DNA of 64,000 bases from Aliiroseovarius crassostreae (GCF_001307765.1 NZ_LKBA01000004.1:558001-622000); one strand, 5' to 3'; counted from the first letter of the stretch, positions 18,998 to 28,853 are shown. Notes: generated by a model from the sequence alone, not told the origin. Translations and numbers: made by a program.

Positions 18998-19130
18998 TTT
19001 TCACCCGTAGTAGTCGCCAAAGTCCAGCCGCTGAGAGCGTGTCGGTTTGTCCGAATGGCTGGCCTTTCCGACTGGTCTGAGGCAAAATTGCACCGAAGCA
19101 ATCGGTGACTTCCATTGGAAAGGCTGCGTT

Positions 19131-19292
19131 ATGAACGTGCTTGTGTATCTCATCCCAATTTCGCTGCTGTTGGGCGGGGCAGGGCTGGCGGCCTTTTTCT
19201 GGACCCTCAGGAGCGATCAATATGACGATCCGGATGGCAACAGCCAACGGATCCTGTCAGATCGCTGGGATGACACCCCTCCCGAGGAGTGA
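19131..19292 (+). CDS. ccoS: cbb3 oxidase maturation protein CcoS
   Basis: A 53-residue protein: one membrane helix (VYLIPISLLLGGAGLAAFFW) followed by the family motif LRSDQYDDPDGNSQRIL. The ATG at 19131 is chosen over 19047 because the preceding 28 residues do not belong to the family. CcoS is needed to load cofactors into cbb3 oxidase. Last gene of ccoGHIS; its stop is 4 bp from the convergent regulator. Confidence 0.95.
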   Translation: MNVLVYLIPISLLLGGAGLAAFFWTLRSDQYDDPDGNSQRILSDRWDDTPPEE

Positions 19293-19296
19293 GTGT

Positions 19297-19899
19297 TCAG
19301 ATCAGGTTGAGGTCACGTGCGATCATGGCGGCATGGGTGCGGTTCTTGGCGCCCAGTTTGCGCACCACGGCGCGCATGTGCATTTTGACGGTTACTTCCT
19401 GAATGGAAAAGGAATGGGCGATCTCTTTGTTCTGAAGCCCGTCGCAGAGCCCGCGCAGCACCTGAATTTCACGCTCCGACAGATGAGACAGCGGGCGTCG
19501 CCCGTTGACGTGAAACAGGTCATTCAACAAGGTCACATACTTTCCTCTTAGGGCGAGGGGCAAGGCACGCGCCAGATCCGTTGCGTCCAGTTCGCGGGAT
19601 AAAACGGCGTTGGCACCGGCCTGTTGGGCCCGTTGCGCCAGTTCAAGCGATCCCCCCCGCAACACAAGTGCCATCTTCGTCTGCGCGAAGGCACGGGACA
19701 ATCTCATCACAGTATTCATCCCCTGCAGGTCAGGCAGTTGATAGTCCAGGATGATCAGATCAAATGGGCCATGTGTCACCGCTTCAAGCGCCTGTCGTGA
19801 CGTGGAAACCAGCAACCGCTCGTGGAATGGCAGCGTGTCCAGAGCTGTGTTCAGAGAGTTGGACAGCGTGGGATCTTCTACTGCTACGAGAATTTTCAA
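19297..19899 (-). CDS. LuxR/NarL-type response regulator with atypical receiver domain
   Basis: A 200-residue two-domain protein. Residues 1-120 form a receiver with E8-D9 and the putative phospho-acceptor D52 (LIILDYQLPD). The usual switch Ser/Thr after the fourth strand appears to be missing (ALVLRGGSLE), and the usual Lys is Arg (LSRELDATDL). The C-terminal LuxR helix-turn-helix is normal: LSEREIQVLRGLCDGLQNKEIAHSFSIQEVTVKMHMRAVVRKLGAKNRTHA. No histidine kinase is adjacent. It is convergent with ccoS. The switch-residue changes suggest reduced or phosphate-independent activation, but this is inference. Confidence 0.85.
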   Translation of the reverse strand: MKILVAVEDPTLSNSLNTALDTLPFHERLLVSTSRQALEAVTHGPFDLIILDYQLPDLQGMNTVMRLSRAFAQTKMALVLRGGSLELAQRAQQAGANAVLSRELDATDLARALPLALRGKYVTLLNDLFHVNGRRPLSHLSEREIQVLRGLCDGLQNKEIAHSFSIQEVTVKMHMRAVVRKLGAKNRTHAAMIARDLNLI

Positions 19900-20209
19900 T
19901 GATGCGCCTAAGTGTTTGAAATGCTAGGGGACAATAAAAAACACTGACATATGGGTGGGTTGTGGAACACCTATCAATAAGTATAGGTATTTTTTGGGGC
20001 GATTTTAGCTAATTGCAAAATGACAACACTCAAAGGTTGTTCGTGTAAAAATAGAACCATTTTGCAAAGCTGACCTATGGGAAGGTTTCGTGGACGCAAA
20101 ATCGTTTCGATTTTGATCTGTGGTAAAGGGGAAACAATGTGAAGAAAAAGAGATCATTGTTTTGCGCGGTTCGGGATGAACCCATGCCTCAAGCCTGTCC
20201 CGAGTTGCT
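19900..20209. other. AT-rich intergenic region upstream of the LuxR-type regulator
   Basis: 310 bp, clearly lower in GC than its surroundings. It contains a 6-bp stem ACCTAT/ATAGGT (19969-19974, 19983-19988) followed by ATTTTTT on the plus strand, and short reading frames with no family resemblance. It probably holds the regulator's promoter. A small RNA cannot be excluded. Confidence 0.4.
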
Positions 20210-20947
20210 TTATTGTTGCCCATCTACGCTGTTGCCGGTCGCTGCTGGAAGGGCCATCAGAATTGTCGGGCCGATCTGATCCACGATCAGCTTCACGCCT
20301 TGCCGGGTTGGGTGAAGCCCATCCGGCTGCATGTAATCCCGCAGCGCGGCCTGGCGGTTTTCCTGCGTTGTTTCAGCGTTGTCCAGGGCTGCGAAAAAGT
20401 TGGGAATGAATGTGCTCCCATGCTTTGACGCGAGATCGGCAAAGGCCTGATCATACGACGCTTTCTCGACCGCGCCGAAATTCAGGGACGCGGGCACACG
20501 GATCAACACAGAGGGCAAGTTGCGGGAATTGATTTCGGTCAGGATCGCATCGAGGTTTCTGCGTGTTTCCGTTGCAGGCAGGCCACGTAGCATGTCATTG
20601 CCCCCCAGATTGACCAGCACCAGATCCACCTCATCTGTCAGGGACCAGCCCAGCCGCGCCCTGCCTCCTGCTGTCGTGTCACCTGAGACCCCGGCATTGA
20701 TGACGGTCACGTTGCGCCCTTGGGTGCGCAGCCATGTCTGCAATTGCGGAACAAACCCGTCGCCTTGGTCCAGACCGTATCCCGCGGTCAGGCTGTCCCC
20801 AAGGGCCAGAAGGGTGACAGGCGTGTCGGCATGGCTGAGATTCGGAACAGACAGGGCTAAGACGAAAGACAGCTGTGCCAGCCGGGCGGCAATTTTCGGA
20901 AAGGACTTGTTCATGGCTTTTTTCACCCCATATCCGGTGGAACTCAT
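20210..20947 (-). CDS. SGNH-family arylesterase / TesA-like periplasmic lipase
   Basis: The open frame continues to 21589 across the ABC transporter gene, but the ATG at 20947 follows CAGGAGAAAAGCA and is the real start (245 aa); an inner ATG at 20914 is possible. A signal peptide ends near LSHA. Block I LALGDSLTAGYGL (catalytic Ser), block III NLGGNDML and block V DGLHPT (Asp/His) define the GDSL/SGNH hydrolases related to E. coli TesA. It is divergent from ybbA with 24 bp between starts; tesA-ybbA-ybbP linkage is also seen in E. coli. Confidence 0.92.
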   Translation of the reverse strand: MSSTGYGVKKAMNKSFPKIAARLAQLSFVLALSVPNLSHADTPVTLLALGDSLTAGYGLDQGDGFVPQLQTWLRTQGRNVTVINAGVSGDTTAGGRARLGWSLTDEVDLVLVNLGGNDMLRGLPATETRRNLDAILTEINSRNLPSVLIRVPASLNFGAVEKASYDQAFADLASKHGSTFIPNFFAALDNAETTQENRQAALRDYMQPDGLHPTRQGVKLIVDQIGPTILMALPAATGNSVDGQQ

Positions 20948-20971
20948 TGCTTTTCTCCTGACAGGTGCCCG

Positions 20972-21652
20972 ATGCCCGATGCTGCCCAATCCGCCGTCCT
21001 GACCCTGACCGATGCCCGGTTGACGCTGGGGCGCAATGCAGGGCGGACTGAGATCCTCAAAGGCATTGACCTGACTGTTGAGCGTGGGGAAACGCTTGGG
21101 CTGACGGGGCCATCGGGGTCTGGCAAAAGCTCTCTCCTCATGCTGATGGGCGGGTTGGAGCGTGCCACCGGGGGCACCATCACCGCCCTGGGGCAGAATT
21201 TGGGGCAGATGGGCGAGGATCAGCTTGCCCGGTTCCGCAGGGATCATATGGGGGTGGTGTTTCAATCTTTCCACCTTATCCCGACCATGACAGCGCTGGA
21301 AAATGTTGCAACCCCCCTGGAGCTTGCAGGCGTCCCAGAGGCGTTTGTCCGGGCCGAGGAAGAGCTGTCTGCGGTGGGGCTTGGCCATCGTCTGCACCAT
21401 TATCCCAGCCAGATGTCCGGGGGGGAACAGCAACGTGTGGCGCTTGCGCGTGCCGCCGCCCCGCGCCCGGATATCTTGCTTGCGGATGAACCGACCGGAA
21501 ATCTTGATGGTGCCACCGGGGATGTGATCATGGACCTGCTGTTTGGACTGCGGGACCGCCATGGGGCGACCCTGATCATGGTCACCCACGCACCTGAGCT
21601 TGCGGCCCGCTGCGACCGGACCCTGTGCCTTCAGGACGGGGTCTTGGTATGA
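20972..21652 (+). CDS. ybbA: ABC transporter ATP-binding protein YbbA
   Basis: A 226-residue ATPase of the LolD/MacB type. Walker A GPSGSGKSS, Q-loop VFQSFHLIP, signature MSGGEQQR, Walker B ILLADEPTGNLD and switch His VTHAPE are all intact. It pairs with the FtsX-like permease that follows, whose ATG overlaps this stop codon (ATGA), so the two are translationally coupled. Related systems act as mechanotransmitters or lipoprotein/toxin extruders; the substrate here is unknown. Confidence 0.95.
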   Translation: MPDAAQSAVLTLTDARLTLGRNAGRTEILKGIDLTVERGETLGLTGPSGSGKSSLLMLMGGLERATGGTITALGQNLGQMGEDQLARFRRDHMGVVFQSFHLIPTMTALENVATPLELAGVPEAFVRAEEELSAVGLGHRLHHYPSQMSGGEQQRVALARAAAPRPDILLADEPTGNLDGATGDVIMDLLFGLRDRHGATLIMVTHAPELAARCDRTLCLQDGVLV

Positions 21653-24174
21653 TCCGTGAGATGAGGCAGGCCGCTCGGATCGCTCGGCGCGACATGCGGG
21701 GCGGTCTGCGAGGATTTCGCATTTTTCTGGCCTGCCTGATCTTGGGGGTGGCCGCGATTGCGGCCATCGGCTCAGTGCGTGAAAGCCTGCAGCAGGGGCT
21801 GGCGGATCAGGGGGCGGTGCTTCTGGGGGGGGATGCGTCTGTTTCCTTCACATACCGGTTTGCAGATGAGGCTGAACAGGCGGTGCTGATGCAGTCAGCG
21901 GACGCTGTTTCGGTGATCGCTGACTTTCGCTCTATGGCTGTGGTGGAGGAGGATCGAGGCCTCACGCAGGTGAAGGCAGTGGATGAAAACTATCCCCTTT
22001 ATGGACAGGTTATTTTGGACCCGCCGATCCCGCTTGCGCAGGCGTTTTCGGGCAAAGGCGGCCTGCCCGGCGCGGTGATGGATGACCTGCTGATGGACCG
22101 ATTGGGGCTGGGGGTCGGTCAGGAGTTTGCGCTGGGGGGCAACCGATTTGTTCTGATGGCAGAGCTGGTCAGCGAGCCAGACAATGCCACCGGCGGGTTT
22201 GGTCTTGGGCCACGCACACTGGTTGCACGCGAGGATCTGACGCGCCTGGGAATGCTCGCGCAGGGCACCTTATTTGACAGCGAATACCGGTTGCGTCTGG
22301 ACGAAGGGCGCGATCTGACAGAGATCAAATCCAGCGTCATGGCGCAGCTCGCGCAAACAGGTGCGCGCTGGCAGGATGCGCGCGATGGCGCGCCTGGGAT
22401 CAGCCGGTTCATCGAGCGTCTCTCCTCGTTCCTTGTTCTGGTCGGGCTTGCCGGTCTGGCGGTTGGAGGTGTCGGAATTTCCGCAGCCGTCAGGGCCTAT
22501 CTTGACGGCAAGACAGAAACCATTGCCATTCTGCGCGCGCTGGGTGCCACGCGGCGGGTGATTTTCTTCAGTTACTTCATGCAGATTGCGGTTCTGACCA
22601 TGCTGGGGCTGGTGATCGGGCTCGCGATTGGGGCGGCCATTCCGCTTGTGCTTGCCCCTGTTATCGCAGCGGCCTTGCCCATTGAGGCAGCCGTTTCCGT
22701 TTATGCCAGCCCCTTGATTGAGGCCGCCATCTATGGCGCGCTGGCAACGCTTCTCTTCACGCTTTGGCCGCTGGCACAGACAGAAGACGTGCAGCCAGCC
22801 TCTCTGTTTCGCGATGCGGCCCTTGGGCGCGCGCGCTGGCCCCGTCTCGTGTATGTGCTGATGACCCTTGCCGTGCTGGTGATCCTAGTCTTTCTAGCAG
22901 CACTCCTGTCGGGCATGTTTGAACTGGCGCTCTGGACGTTTGTCGGTGTTGCCGGGGCCTTTGCGGCGCTCGCCCTGACCGGGCTGGGGATCCGGCATCT
23001 GGCCCGCTGGCTTGGGCATCTGCCAGGCCTGCGAGGGCGCCCGATCCCGCGTATGGCCCTCAGCGCCGTGGGGGGGCCGGGTGGAGAGGCCGGTGCGGTG
23101 GTGCTCTCCCTTGGACTGGGGCTTTCGGTGCTCGCCGCTGTGGGGCAGATCGACAACAACCTGCGTGGCGCGATTGCGCGTGACCTGCCCGCCGTAGCGC
23201 CAAGCTTTTTTGTGGTTGATATCCAGCCTGATCAGATCGAGGGCGTTCTGGCGCGACTGAATGCGGATGAAGGCGTGTCGCGGGTCGATACCGCGCCGAT
23301 GCTGCGAGGGGTGATGACCAGCATCAATGGCCAGCCCGCGCAGGAGGTCGCGGGCAATCATTGGGTGGTGCAAGGGGATCGTGCGCTGACCTATTCGGCC
23401 AAGCCCACCCGCACCCATGTTGTGGCGGGGGAATGGTGGCCCGAGGATTACCAGGGCCCGCCGCAGATTTCCTTTGCCGCAGAGGAGGCCGAGGAGATGG
23501 GGATTGGACTGGGGGACAGCGTGACCATGAATATTCTGGGCCGGGACATCACGGGGGAGATCACCAGCCTGCGCGAAGTGGATTTTTCACAAGCTGGTAT
23601 GGGGTTTGTTCTGACCATGAACCCATCTGCATTGACCGGTGCGCCCCATACCTGGCTTGCGACGATCTATGCGGAGCCGGAGGCCGAGCCTGCCATCTTG
23701 CGTGATCTGGGCCGGAATTTCCCGAATATCACGCTTATTTCGGTGAGGGACGCCATCACCCGTATCTCGGGCCTGATGGGGCAGGTGGCCGCCGCCGTCA
23801 CATATGGGGCGCTGGCCACTTTGGTGACGGGGTTTGTGGTGTTGATCGGTGCCGCAGCCGCGGGCGAGCGTGTGCGAACCTACGAGGCGGCGGTCCTGAA
23901 GACACTGGGCGCCACACGGGCTGAAATCCTGATGAACTTTGCGCTGCGATCTGCCGTGCTGGGGGCCGCTGCTGGGGGCGTGGCCGTGATTGCTGGTGGC
24001 GTCGCGGGCTGGGCTGTGACCCATTATATTATGGAAAACGACTATGTTTTTGAGCCGGTTTCGGCCATTGCCATTGTTGTCGGGGGAATCATCGCGACAA
24101 TCCTGGCTGGGCTGTTTTATGCGTGGCGTCCGTTATCCGTGCGACCGGCACAGGTTTTGCGCTCTCGGGACTGA
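21649..24174 (+). CDS. ybbP: FtsX-like permease, YbbP family
   Basis: An 841-residue permease beginning MIREMRQAARIARRDMRGGLRGF; an upstream GTG at 21625 is less likely because the ATG overlaps the ybbA stop. It has an N-terminal helix (IFLACLILGVAAIAAIGSV), a large periplasmic domain, and two FtsX modules with helices near residues 260-400 and 700-830, the duplicated layout of YbbP/LolC-type permeases. IAILRALGATRRVIF and AAVLKTLGATRAEIL are the coupling-helix motifs of the two halves. It works with YbbA and probably the adjacent esterase. Confidence 0.94.
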   Translation: MIREMRQAARIARRDMRGGLRGFRIFLACLILGVAAIAAIGSVRESLQQGLADQGAVLLGGDASVSFTYRFADEAEQAVLMQSADAVSVIADFRSMAVVEEDRGLTQVKAVDENYPLYGQVILDPPIPLAQAFSGKGGLPGAVMDDLLMDRLGLGVGQEFALGGNRFVLMAELVSEPDNATGGFGLGPRTLVAREDLTRLGMLAQGTLFDSEYRLRLDEGRDLTEIKSSVMAQLAQTGARWQDARDGAPGISRFIERLSSFLVLVGLAGLAVGGVGISAAVRAYLDGKTETIAILRALGATRRVIFFSYFMQIAVLTMLGLVIGLAIGAAIPLVLAPVIAAALPIEAAVSVYASPLIEAAIYGALATLLFTLWPLAQTEDVQPASLFRDAALGRARWPRLVYVLMTLAVLVILVFLAALLSGMFELALWTFVGVAGAFAALALTGLGIRHLARWLGHLPGLRGRPIPRMALSAVGGPGGEAGAVVLSLGLGLSVLAAVGQIDNNLRGAIARDLPAVAPSFFVVDIQPDQIEGVLARLNADEGVSRVDTAPMLRGVMTSINGQPAQEVAGNHWVVQGDRALTYSAKPTRTHVVAGEWWPEDYQGPPQISFAAEEAEEMGIGLGDSVTMNILGRDITGEITSLREVDFSQAGMGFVLTMNPSALTGAPHTWLATIYAEPEAEPAILRDLGRNFPNITLISVRDAITRISGLMGQVAAAVTYGALATLVTGFVVLIGAAAAGERVRTYEAAVLKTLGATRAEILMNFALRSAVLGAAAGGVAVIAGGVAGWAVTHYIMENDYVFEPVSAIAIVVGGIIATILAGLFYAWRPLSVRPAQVLRSRD

Positions 24175-24547
24175 TGGGTGCTCCCGCGCCTTTTCTCCCT
24201 GAGGGTGGGCAGGCTTGGGTGGCTCACTGCGTGAGCCTGTCAGGGGCTTTGCCCCTCGGACCCACTCTTTGAGTGAGTCCTCACCCAAAGCGTTTGGGAC
24301 AAGCTTGCAGCATAAGTTTGTTACCAAACGCCTGCAACATTGGTAACGCGCGCTGCGTTTCGGTTTCCCCCTGTGACCGGGTTAAAACCGAAACGCTTCA
24401 GGATATTTATGTCCAGAAAATGAGGGTCAAACGTGGGCCGCGCGGTGTTCCTTGCGGATGACGAGCTTGAGGCCGGACCAGATCTTGTCCACGGTGCAGA
24501 CTTTCACGTCAACAAGGGGGCGTCGGGTGGTGTCCCTGAATATCCTT
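24175..24547. other. ybbP-ZIP gene intergenic region, hairpin-rich
   Basis: 373 bp. It contains GGCTCACTGCGTGAGCC, AGGGGCTTTGCCCCT, CCCAAA-GCG-TTTGGG (24284-24298) and repeat copy 2 (24353-24401). These palindromes may stop transcription from both sides. No gene recognised. Confidence 0.6.
24353..24401. repeat. Dispersed intergenic repeat, copy 2 (short form)
   Basis: A 12-bp perfect inverted repeat GCGTTTCGGTTT (24355-24366) and AAACCGAAACGC (24385-24396) around an 18-nt loop. It resembles the right half of copy 1 (14430-14491), including the shared GGTTAAAA and GAAACGCTT, with the middle shortened. Confidence 0.7.
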
Positions 24548-25258
24548 CTATGACGTTAGGATATGCCCTGCCAACCCAAATGCAAAACCCAAGATTGCCC
24601 CCAGAGGTGGGGACCAGCTGTGTTTGACGGAAACTTGCGGGGCAATATCTTGAAATATCAGGTAAAGGATGCCGCCCGCCGAAAACAGCATCAATGCGCC
24701 AAGAACAGTGGGAAGATCTGCCAGGAACTGATGCCCTGTGAGAGCGGCAAGGGGGCCAAGTGGCACAAGTGCTGCAAAAAGGATCAGTCGCCTATGACGT
24801 GGCACTGAGCCGGCTGCCAGCTCGCGGTCTGCGTTGAAACCTTCCGGTAGATTCTGGGCACCAATCACGCAGGCGAGCAATGCAGCCACTTTTGGATCAG
24901 CAGTCAAAATGGCGCCGAGGGCGAGGGATTCTGGAATAAAATCCATCAGCATAGCCATGAACTGAGCTTTGGAGCCCCCCCTTCGTGCAAGGGCCATATC
25001 CGCGAGTAATGCGACCAGAGCCCCTAGTAGGAAAAGCAACAGGGCAGGCGGCCCCGGGAGGCGTGACAGGCCTTCGGGAACAAGGATCAAGGCGATTGCC
25101 GACAGAAGGGCACCAGCCCCGAAGGCCATGATCCAGTGATTGGCCTGATTGCGGATCGTGCCAGGCAGAATCTGGTCGAACCGGGCAAGCCACGCCCCAA
25201 AAGGAATGGCCGCCCCGGCAAGGGCGGCCAATGTGATTGCGTAGATGAGATCACCCAT
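24548..25258 (-). CDS. ZIP-family metal transporter
   Basis: A 236-residue membrane protein with about eight hydrophobic segments. MDFIPESLALGAIL and GAQNLPEGFNA are the paired ZIP metal-site motifs (the usual HNxPEG has Gln for His here). ZIP proteins import Zn2+, Fe2+ or Mn2+. It starts 13 bp after the sdhB stop on the same strand, so it is probably the last gene of the sdhCDAB operon, which would link metal (perhaps iron) uptake to an iron-sulfur enzyme. That link and the metal are inferred. Confidence 0.83.
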   Translation of the reverse strand: MGDLIYAITLAALAGAAIPFGAWLARFDQILPGTIRNQANHWIMAFGAGALLSAIALILVPEGLSRLPGPPALLLFLLGALVALLADMALARRGGSKAQFMAMLMDFIPESLALGAILTADPKVAALLACVIGAQNLPEGFNADRELAAGSVPRHRRLILFAALVPLGPLAALTGHQFLADLPTVLGALMLFSAGGILYLIFQDIAPQVSVKHSWSPPLGAILGFAFGLAGHILTS

Positions 25259-25271
25259 ATCCTATACCTGC

Positions 25272-26051
25272 TTACAGATGGCGTTCCACCATCATTTTCT
25301 TGATCGACGCAATGGCCTTGGCCGGGTTCAGGCCTTTCGGGCAGGTCTTGGCGCAGTTCATGATGGTGTGGCAGCGGTAAAGCTTGAACGGATCTTCCAG
25401 ATTGTCCAGACGCTCGCCGGTGGCTTCATCGCGCGAGTCGATCAGCCAGCGATAGGCGTGCAGCAGCGCGGCCGGTCCGAGGTAGCGATCACCGTTCCAC
25501 CAGTAGCTCGGGCACGAGGTTGAGCAGCTGGCGCACATGACGCATTCATAGAGGCCATCGAGTTTCTTGCGGTCCTCAATCGACTGTTTCCACTCTTTTG
25601 CCGGGCGGTTGGTCTTGGTTTCCAGCCACGGCATGATCGAAGCGTGCTGCGCATAGAAATGCGTCAGATCCGGGATCAGGTCTTTCACCACCGGCATATG
25701 CGGCAGCGGATAGATCTTCACGTCGCCCTTGATCTCATCCATCCCGTAAATACAGGCCAGCGTGTTGATCCCGTCGATGTTCATCGCGCAAGACCCACAG
25801 ATCCCTTCGCGGCAGGAGCGGCGGAAGGTGAGCGTCGGATCAATCTCGTTCTTGATCTTGATCAGCGCGTCCAGAACCATCGGACCGCATTCGTCCATAT
25901 TGACGAAATAGCTGTCCACCCGCGGGTTTTCGCCATCATCCGGGTTCCAGCGATAGATCTGGAATTTGCGGACATTGGTGGCGCCTTCGGGCTTGGGCCA
26001 GGTTTTGCCGACGCGAACGGTCGAGTTCTTGGGGAGCTTGAATTGTACCAT
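25272..26051 (-). CDS. sdhB: Succinate dehydrogenase iron-sulfur subunit
   Basis: A 259-residue subunit of normal length. [12 protein letters not shown] binds the 2Fe-2S cluster, [16 protein letters not shown] the 4Fe-4S cluster, and [17 protein letters not shown] the 3Fe-4S cluster and quinone site. It carries electrons from SdhA to ubiquinone in complex II at the cytoplasmic face of the inner membrane. It lies 12 bp after sdhA in the sdhCDAB operon. Confidence 0.99.
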   Translation of the reverse strand: MVQFKLPKNSTVRVGKTWPKPEGATNVRKFQIYRWNPDDGENPRVDSYFVNMDECGPMVLDALIKIKNEIDPTLTFRRSCREGICGSCAMNIDGINTLACIYGMDEIKGDVKIYPLPHMPVVKDLIPDLTHFYAQHASIMPWLETKTNRPAKEWKQSIEDRKKLDGLYECVMCASCSTSCPSYWWNGDRYLGPAALLHAYRWLIDSRDEATGERLDNLEDPFKLYRCHTIMNCAKTCPKGLNPAKAIASIKKMMVERHL

Positions 26052-26063
26052 CTGGCGTCCTCC

Positions 26064-27875
26064 TTAGAACGTCCGCGCTTTGGGCGCGATTTTCTTGAGA
26101 TTGATGCCGCCTTCGGCTTCGGTGGTCAGCGGATCCACAATCACGGGGCGGTAGGACAGGTCCACTTTGGTGCCGGTCTCGTCGATGCGTGAAATGGTGT
26201 GAACACGCCAGTTTTCATCGTCCCGATCCGGGAAATCCTCATGCGCGTGGGCGCCGCGGCTTTCCTTGCGGGCTTCGGCCGACACGATGGTCGAGATGGC
26301 TGACGGCATCAGGTTGGTGAGTTCCAGCGTTTCCATCAGATCCGAGTTCCAGACCAGCGAGGTATCGGTGACCTTCAGGTCGCCCATCTTGCCGGCAATC
26401 TCGGTCATCGCTTCAACGCCTTCAGCCATGGTTTTCGCGGTGCGGAAGACGGCCGCGTCGCGTTGCATGGTTTTCTGCATTTCCAGACGCAGGTCGGCGG
26501 TTGGGATCGCGCCTTTTGCATAGCGCAGGCCGTCAAACCGTTCAAAGATCTTGTCGACGGCGCCGGTGTTCAGCTCAGGATGTGCGGCGTTCTTGTCCAC
26601 CACTTTACCGGCCCGGATCGCAGCCGCGCGGCCAAACACCACGAGGTCAATCAGCGAGTTGGAACCGAGGCGGTTTGCCCCGTGCACAGACGCACAGCCT
26701 GCTTCACCTGCCGCCATCAGTCCCGGCACAACAGCGGTCGGATCTTCTGCGGTCGGGTTCAGCACTTCGCCCCAATAGTTGGTCGGGATGCCGCCCATGT
26801 TGTAGTGAACGGTGGGCAGAACCGGGATCGGTTCCTTGTTCACATCCACGCCTGCAAAGATCTTGGCGCTTTCCGAAATGCCCGGCAGGCGTTCGGCCAG
26901 TGCTTCGGCGGGCAGGTGGTCGAGATGCAGGAAGATGTGATCGCCATCTTTGCCCACGCCACGGCCTTCGCGGATCTCCATGGTCATGGACCGCGACACG
27001 TAATCGCGCGGGGCGAGGTCTTTATACTGGGGCGCGTAACGCTCCATGAATCGCTCGCCTTCGCTGTTCACGAGGTAGCCGCCTTCGCCGCGTGCCCCCT
27101 CGGTGATCAGACAGCCAGAGCCGTAGATGCCGGTCGGGTGGAACTGCACAAACTCAAGGTCCTGCATCGGCAGGCCAGCACGCATCACCATGCCGCCACC
27201 GTCGCCGGTGCAGGTATGGGCCGACGTGGCCGAGAAATAGGCGCGGCCGTAACCGCCGGTCGCCAGGACCACCATCTTCGCCTTGAAGACATGGAAGGTG
27301 CCGTCATCGAGCTTCCAGCACACCACACCCTGACACTGACCATCGTCCGACATCAGCAGGTCGATGGCAAAGTATTCGATGTAAAACTCGGCGTTGTTCT
27401 TGACCGACTGGCCGTAAAGCGTGTGCAGGATCGCGTGACCGGTGCGGTCGGCAGCAGCACAGGTCCGTTGCACGGGGGGGCCTTCACCAAACTCGGTGGT
27501 GTGGCCGCCAAACGGACGTTGGTAAATCTTACCTTCTTCGGTGCGCGAGAACGGCACACCGTAATGTTCCAGCTCGTAAACCGCCTTGGGCGCTTCGCGG
27601 GCCAGATATTCCATTGCATCGGTGTCACCCAGCCAGTCAGAGCCTTTCACCGTGTCATACATGTGCCACTGCCAGTTGTCCGGGCCCATGTTGGAAAGCG
27701 ATGCGGCGATGCCACCCTGTGCGGCCACAGTGTGGCTACGGGTGGGGAAAACTTTGGTCACACAAGCGGTGCGCAGGCCTTGTTCTGCCATGCCGAGGGT
27801 TGCGCGCAGACCGGCGCCACCGGCACCGACCACGACCACGTCATATTCGTGGGTTTCGTATTCGTAAGCTGCCAT
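26064..27875 (-). CDS. sdhA: Succinate dehydrogenase flavoprotein subunit
   Basis: A 603-residue flavoprotein. The N-terminal [16 protein letters not shown] binds [13 protein letters not shown] contains the His that links FAD covalently; [11 protein letters not shown] and the later region hold the active-site residues. It oxidises succinate to fumarate in the TCA cycle as part of complex II. It lies 15 bp after sdhD. A 606-codon frame on the other strand is its antisense shadow. Confidence 0.99.
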   Translation of the reverse strand: MAAYEYETHEYDVVVVGAGGAGLRATLGMAEQGLRTACVTKVFPTRSHTVAAQGGIAASLSNMGPDNWQWHMYDTVKGSDWLGDTDAMEYLAREAPKAVYELEHYGVPFSRTEEGKIYQRPFGGHTTEFGEGPPVQRTCAAADRTGHAILHTLYGQSVKNNAEFYIEYFAIDLLMSDDGQCQGVVCWKLDDGTFHVFKAKMVVLATGGYGRAYFSATSAHTCTGDGGGMVMRAGLPMQDLEFVQFHPTGIYGSGCLITEGARGEGGYLVNSEGERFMERYAPQYKDLAPRDYVSRSMTMEIREGRGVGKDGDHIFLHLDHLPAEALAERLPGISESAKIFAGVDVNKEPIPVLPTVHYNMGGIPTNYWGEVLNPTAEDPTAVVPGLMAAGEAGCASVHGANRLGSNSLIDLVVFGRAAAIRAGKVVDKNAAHPELNTGAVDKIFERFDGLRYAKGAIPTADLRLEMQKTMQRDAAVFRTAKTMAEGVEAMTEIAGKMGDLKVTDTSLVWNSDLMETLELTNLMPSAISTIVSAEARKESRGAHAHEDFPDRDDENWRVHTISRIDETGTKVDLSYRPVIVDPLTTEAEGGINLKKIAPKARTF

Positions 27876-27890
27876 TGGGGTGCTCCGGTC

Positions 27891-28262
27891 TTAAAATGCA
27901 ATGCGGCCAAGGCCATAAAGGGCCGTGGCGATGATGGTGTAGGAGATGGCGGTGCAACCGGCCACCAGCACTTTTTTGGTCACCCCGCGCGAGTAATCCT
28001 CGATCACGACCTGAATTCCGTGACGGAAATGGACCATGGCGGTGACGATGGTCATCGCGGCGATGATGGCGGGGAAGGGGCGTTGATAATAGGCAAGAGC
28101 CTCTTCATAGCCCATGCCAAGCGCGTGGCCGAAGGTCAGTGCGAAAAGGGGCATCAGCACCAGCAGGCCAAGGGCCGAAATCGCCTGGCCCCAGAAATGA
28201 TCTGTTCCGGATCCGGAAGAACCTTTGCCAACGGCGCGTTTGCGGTCAGTCAGAAACTGCAT
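27891..28262 (-). CDS. sdhD: Succinate dehydrogenase membrane anchor subunit
   Basis: A 123-residue three-helix protein (ISALGLLVLMPLFALTFGHAL, FPAIIAAMTIVTAMVHFRHGI, VLVAGCTAISYTIIATALYGL). HFRHGIQVVIEDY is the conserved haem/quinone segment of SdhD. It anchors complex II with SdhC. It starts 13 bp after the sdhC stop. Confidence 0.95.
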   Translation of the reverse strand: MQFLTDRKRAVGKGSSGSGTDHFWGQAISALGLLVLMPLFALTFGHALGMGYEEALAYYQRPFPAIIAAMTIVTAMVHFRHGIQVVIEDYSRGVTKKVLVAGCTAISYTIIATALYGLGRIAF

Positions 28263-28275
28263 GTCGGGTTCCTTC

Positions 28276-28659
28276 TCAGATAATCACTGCGACGAGGATC
28301 GCCAGCACAACAGAGCCACCGATCACAGCGAGGCCCATTTTCTCGGCGGTTTCGATATCAAGTCCGATACCGATATCCCAGATCAGGTGACGCAGGCCGG
28401 ACAGTGCGTGGTAACACAGCGCCCAGAGCGCCATGAACATGACCAGATCGCCAATGAACGAGGTCATCAGACCGTTCACGAAATCATAATAGCCCGGCCC
28501 CATTGCGGCTGCGAAAAACCACCAGGCGACCAATACGGCGCCACCCAGAAGTGCCACGCCGGTGATGCGGGCAAAAATGGAGGAGATGGAGGTCAGCTGC
28601 GGACGGTAAATCTGCAAGTGTGGGGAAAGAGGGCGGTTGCCTCTGTTCACATCGGCCAT
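28276..28659 (-). CDS. sdhC: Succinate dehydrogenase cytochrome b556 subunit
   Basis: A 127-residue three-helix protein. RPLSPHLQIYRPQLTSISSIFARITG is the SdhC N-terminal signature (Ser/Arg of the quinone site) and CYHALSGLRHLIWDIG carries the haem b His. First gene of sdhCDAB. About 200-260 bp upstream are two TGTGATCACA palindromes and a LacI-type site, which are likely regulatory. Confidence 0.97.
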   Translation of the reverse strand: MADVNRGNRPLSPHLQIYRPQLTSISSIFARITGVALLGGAVLVAWWFFAAAMGPGYYDFVNGLMTSFIGDLVMFMALWALCYHALSGLRHLIWDIGIGLDIETAEKMGLAVIGGSVVLAILVAVII

Positions 28660-28853
28660 GGCGGCCTCCTCTTGATCTGTTGCGACTTTGATGCGCTCTG
28701 GAGGTCGGGCCGCAGGGGCGTCAAATCCTAAGCGCGCGTGGTCTTGGAAAGTTTCTGCCAGACGGGGTGAACGGGTCCGGCAAAAACCCTTTGCGACAGG
28801 AATAGACCCTTTTGCGGCACAGAGTCACGTCTTGACTCGGGATAAAAATGCGT

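Noticed and set aside
19969..19996. Intrinsic terminator in the AT-rich gap before the LuxR-type gene
   Set aside because: A 6-bp stem followed by T residues exists, but no plus-strand gene ends nearby and the stem is weak.
26463..28283. 606-codon plus-strand frame across sdhA and sdhD
   Set aside because: Antisense shadow of sdhA/sdhD; composition is His/Val-rich without domain structure.
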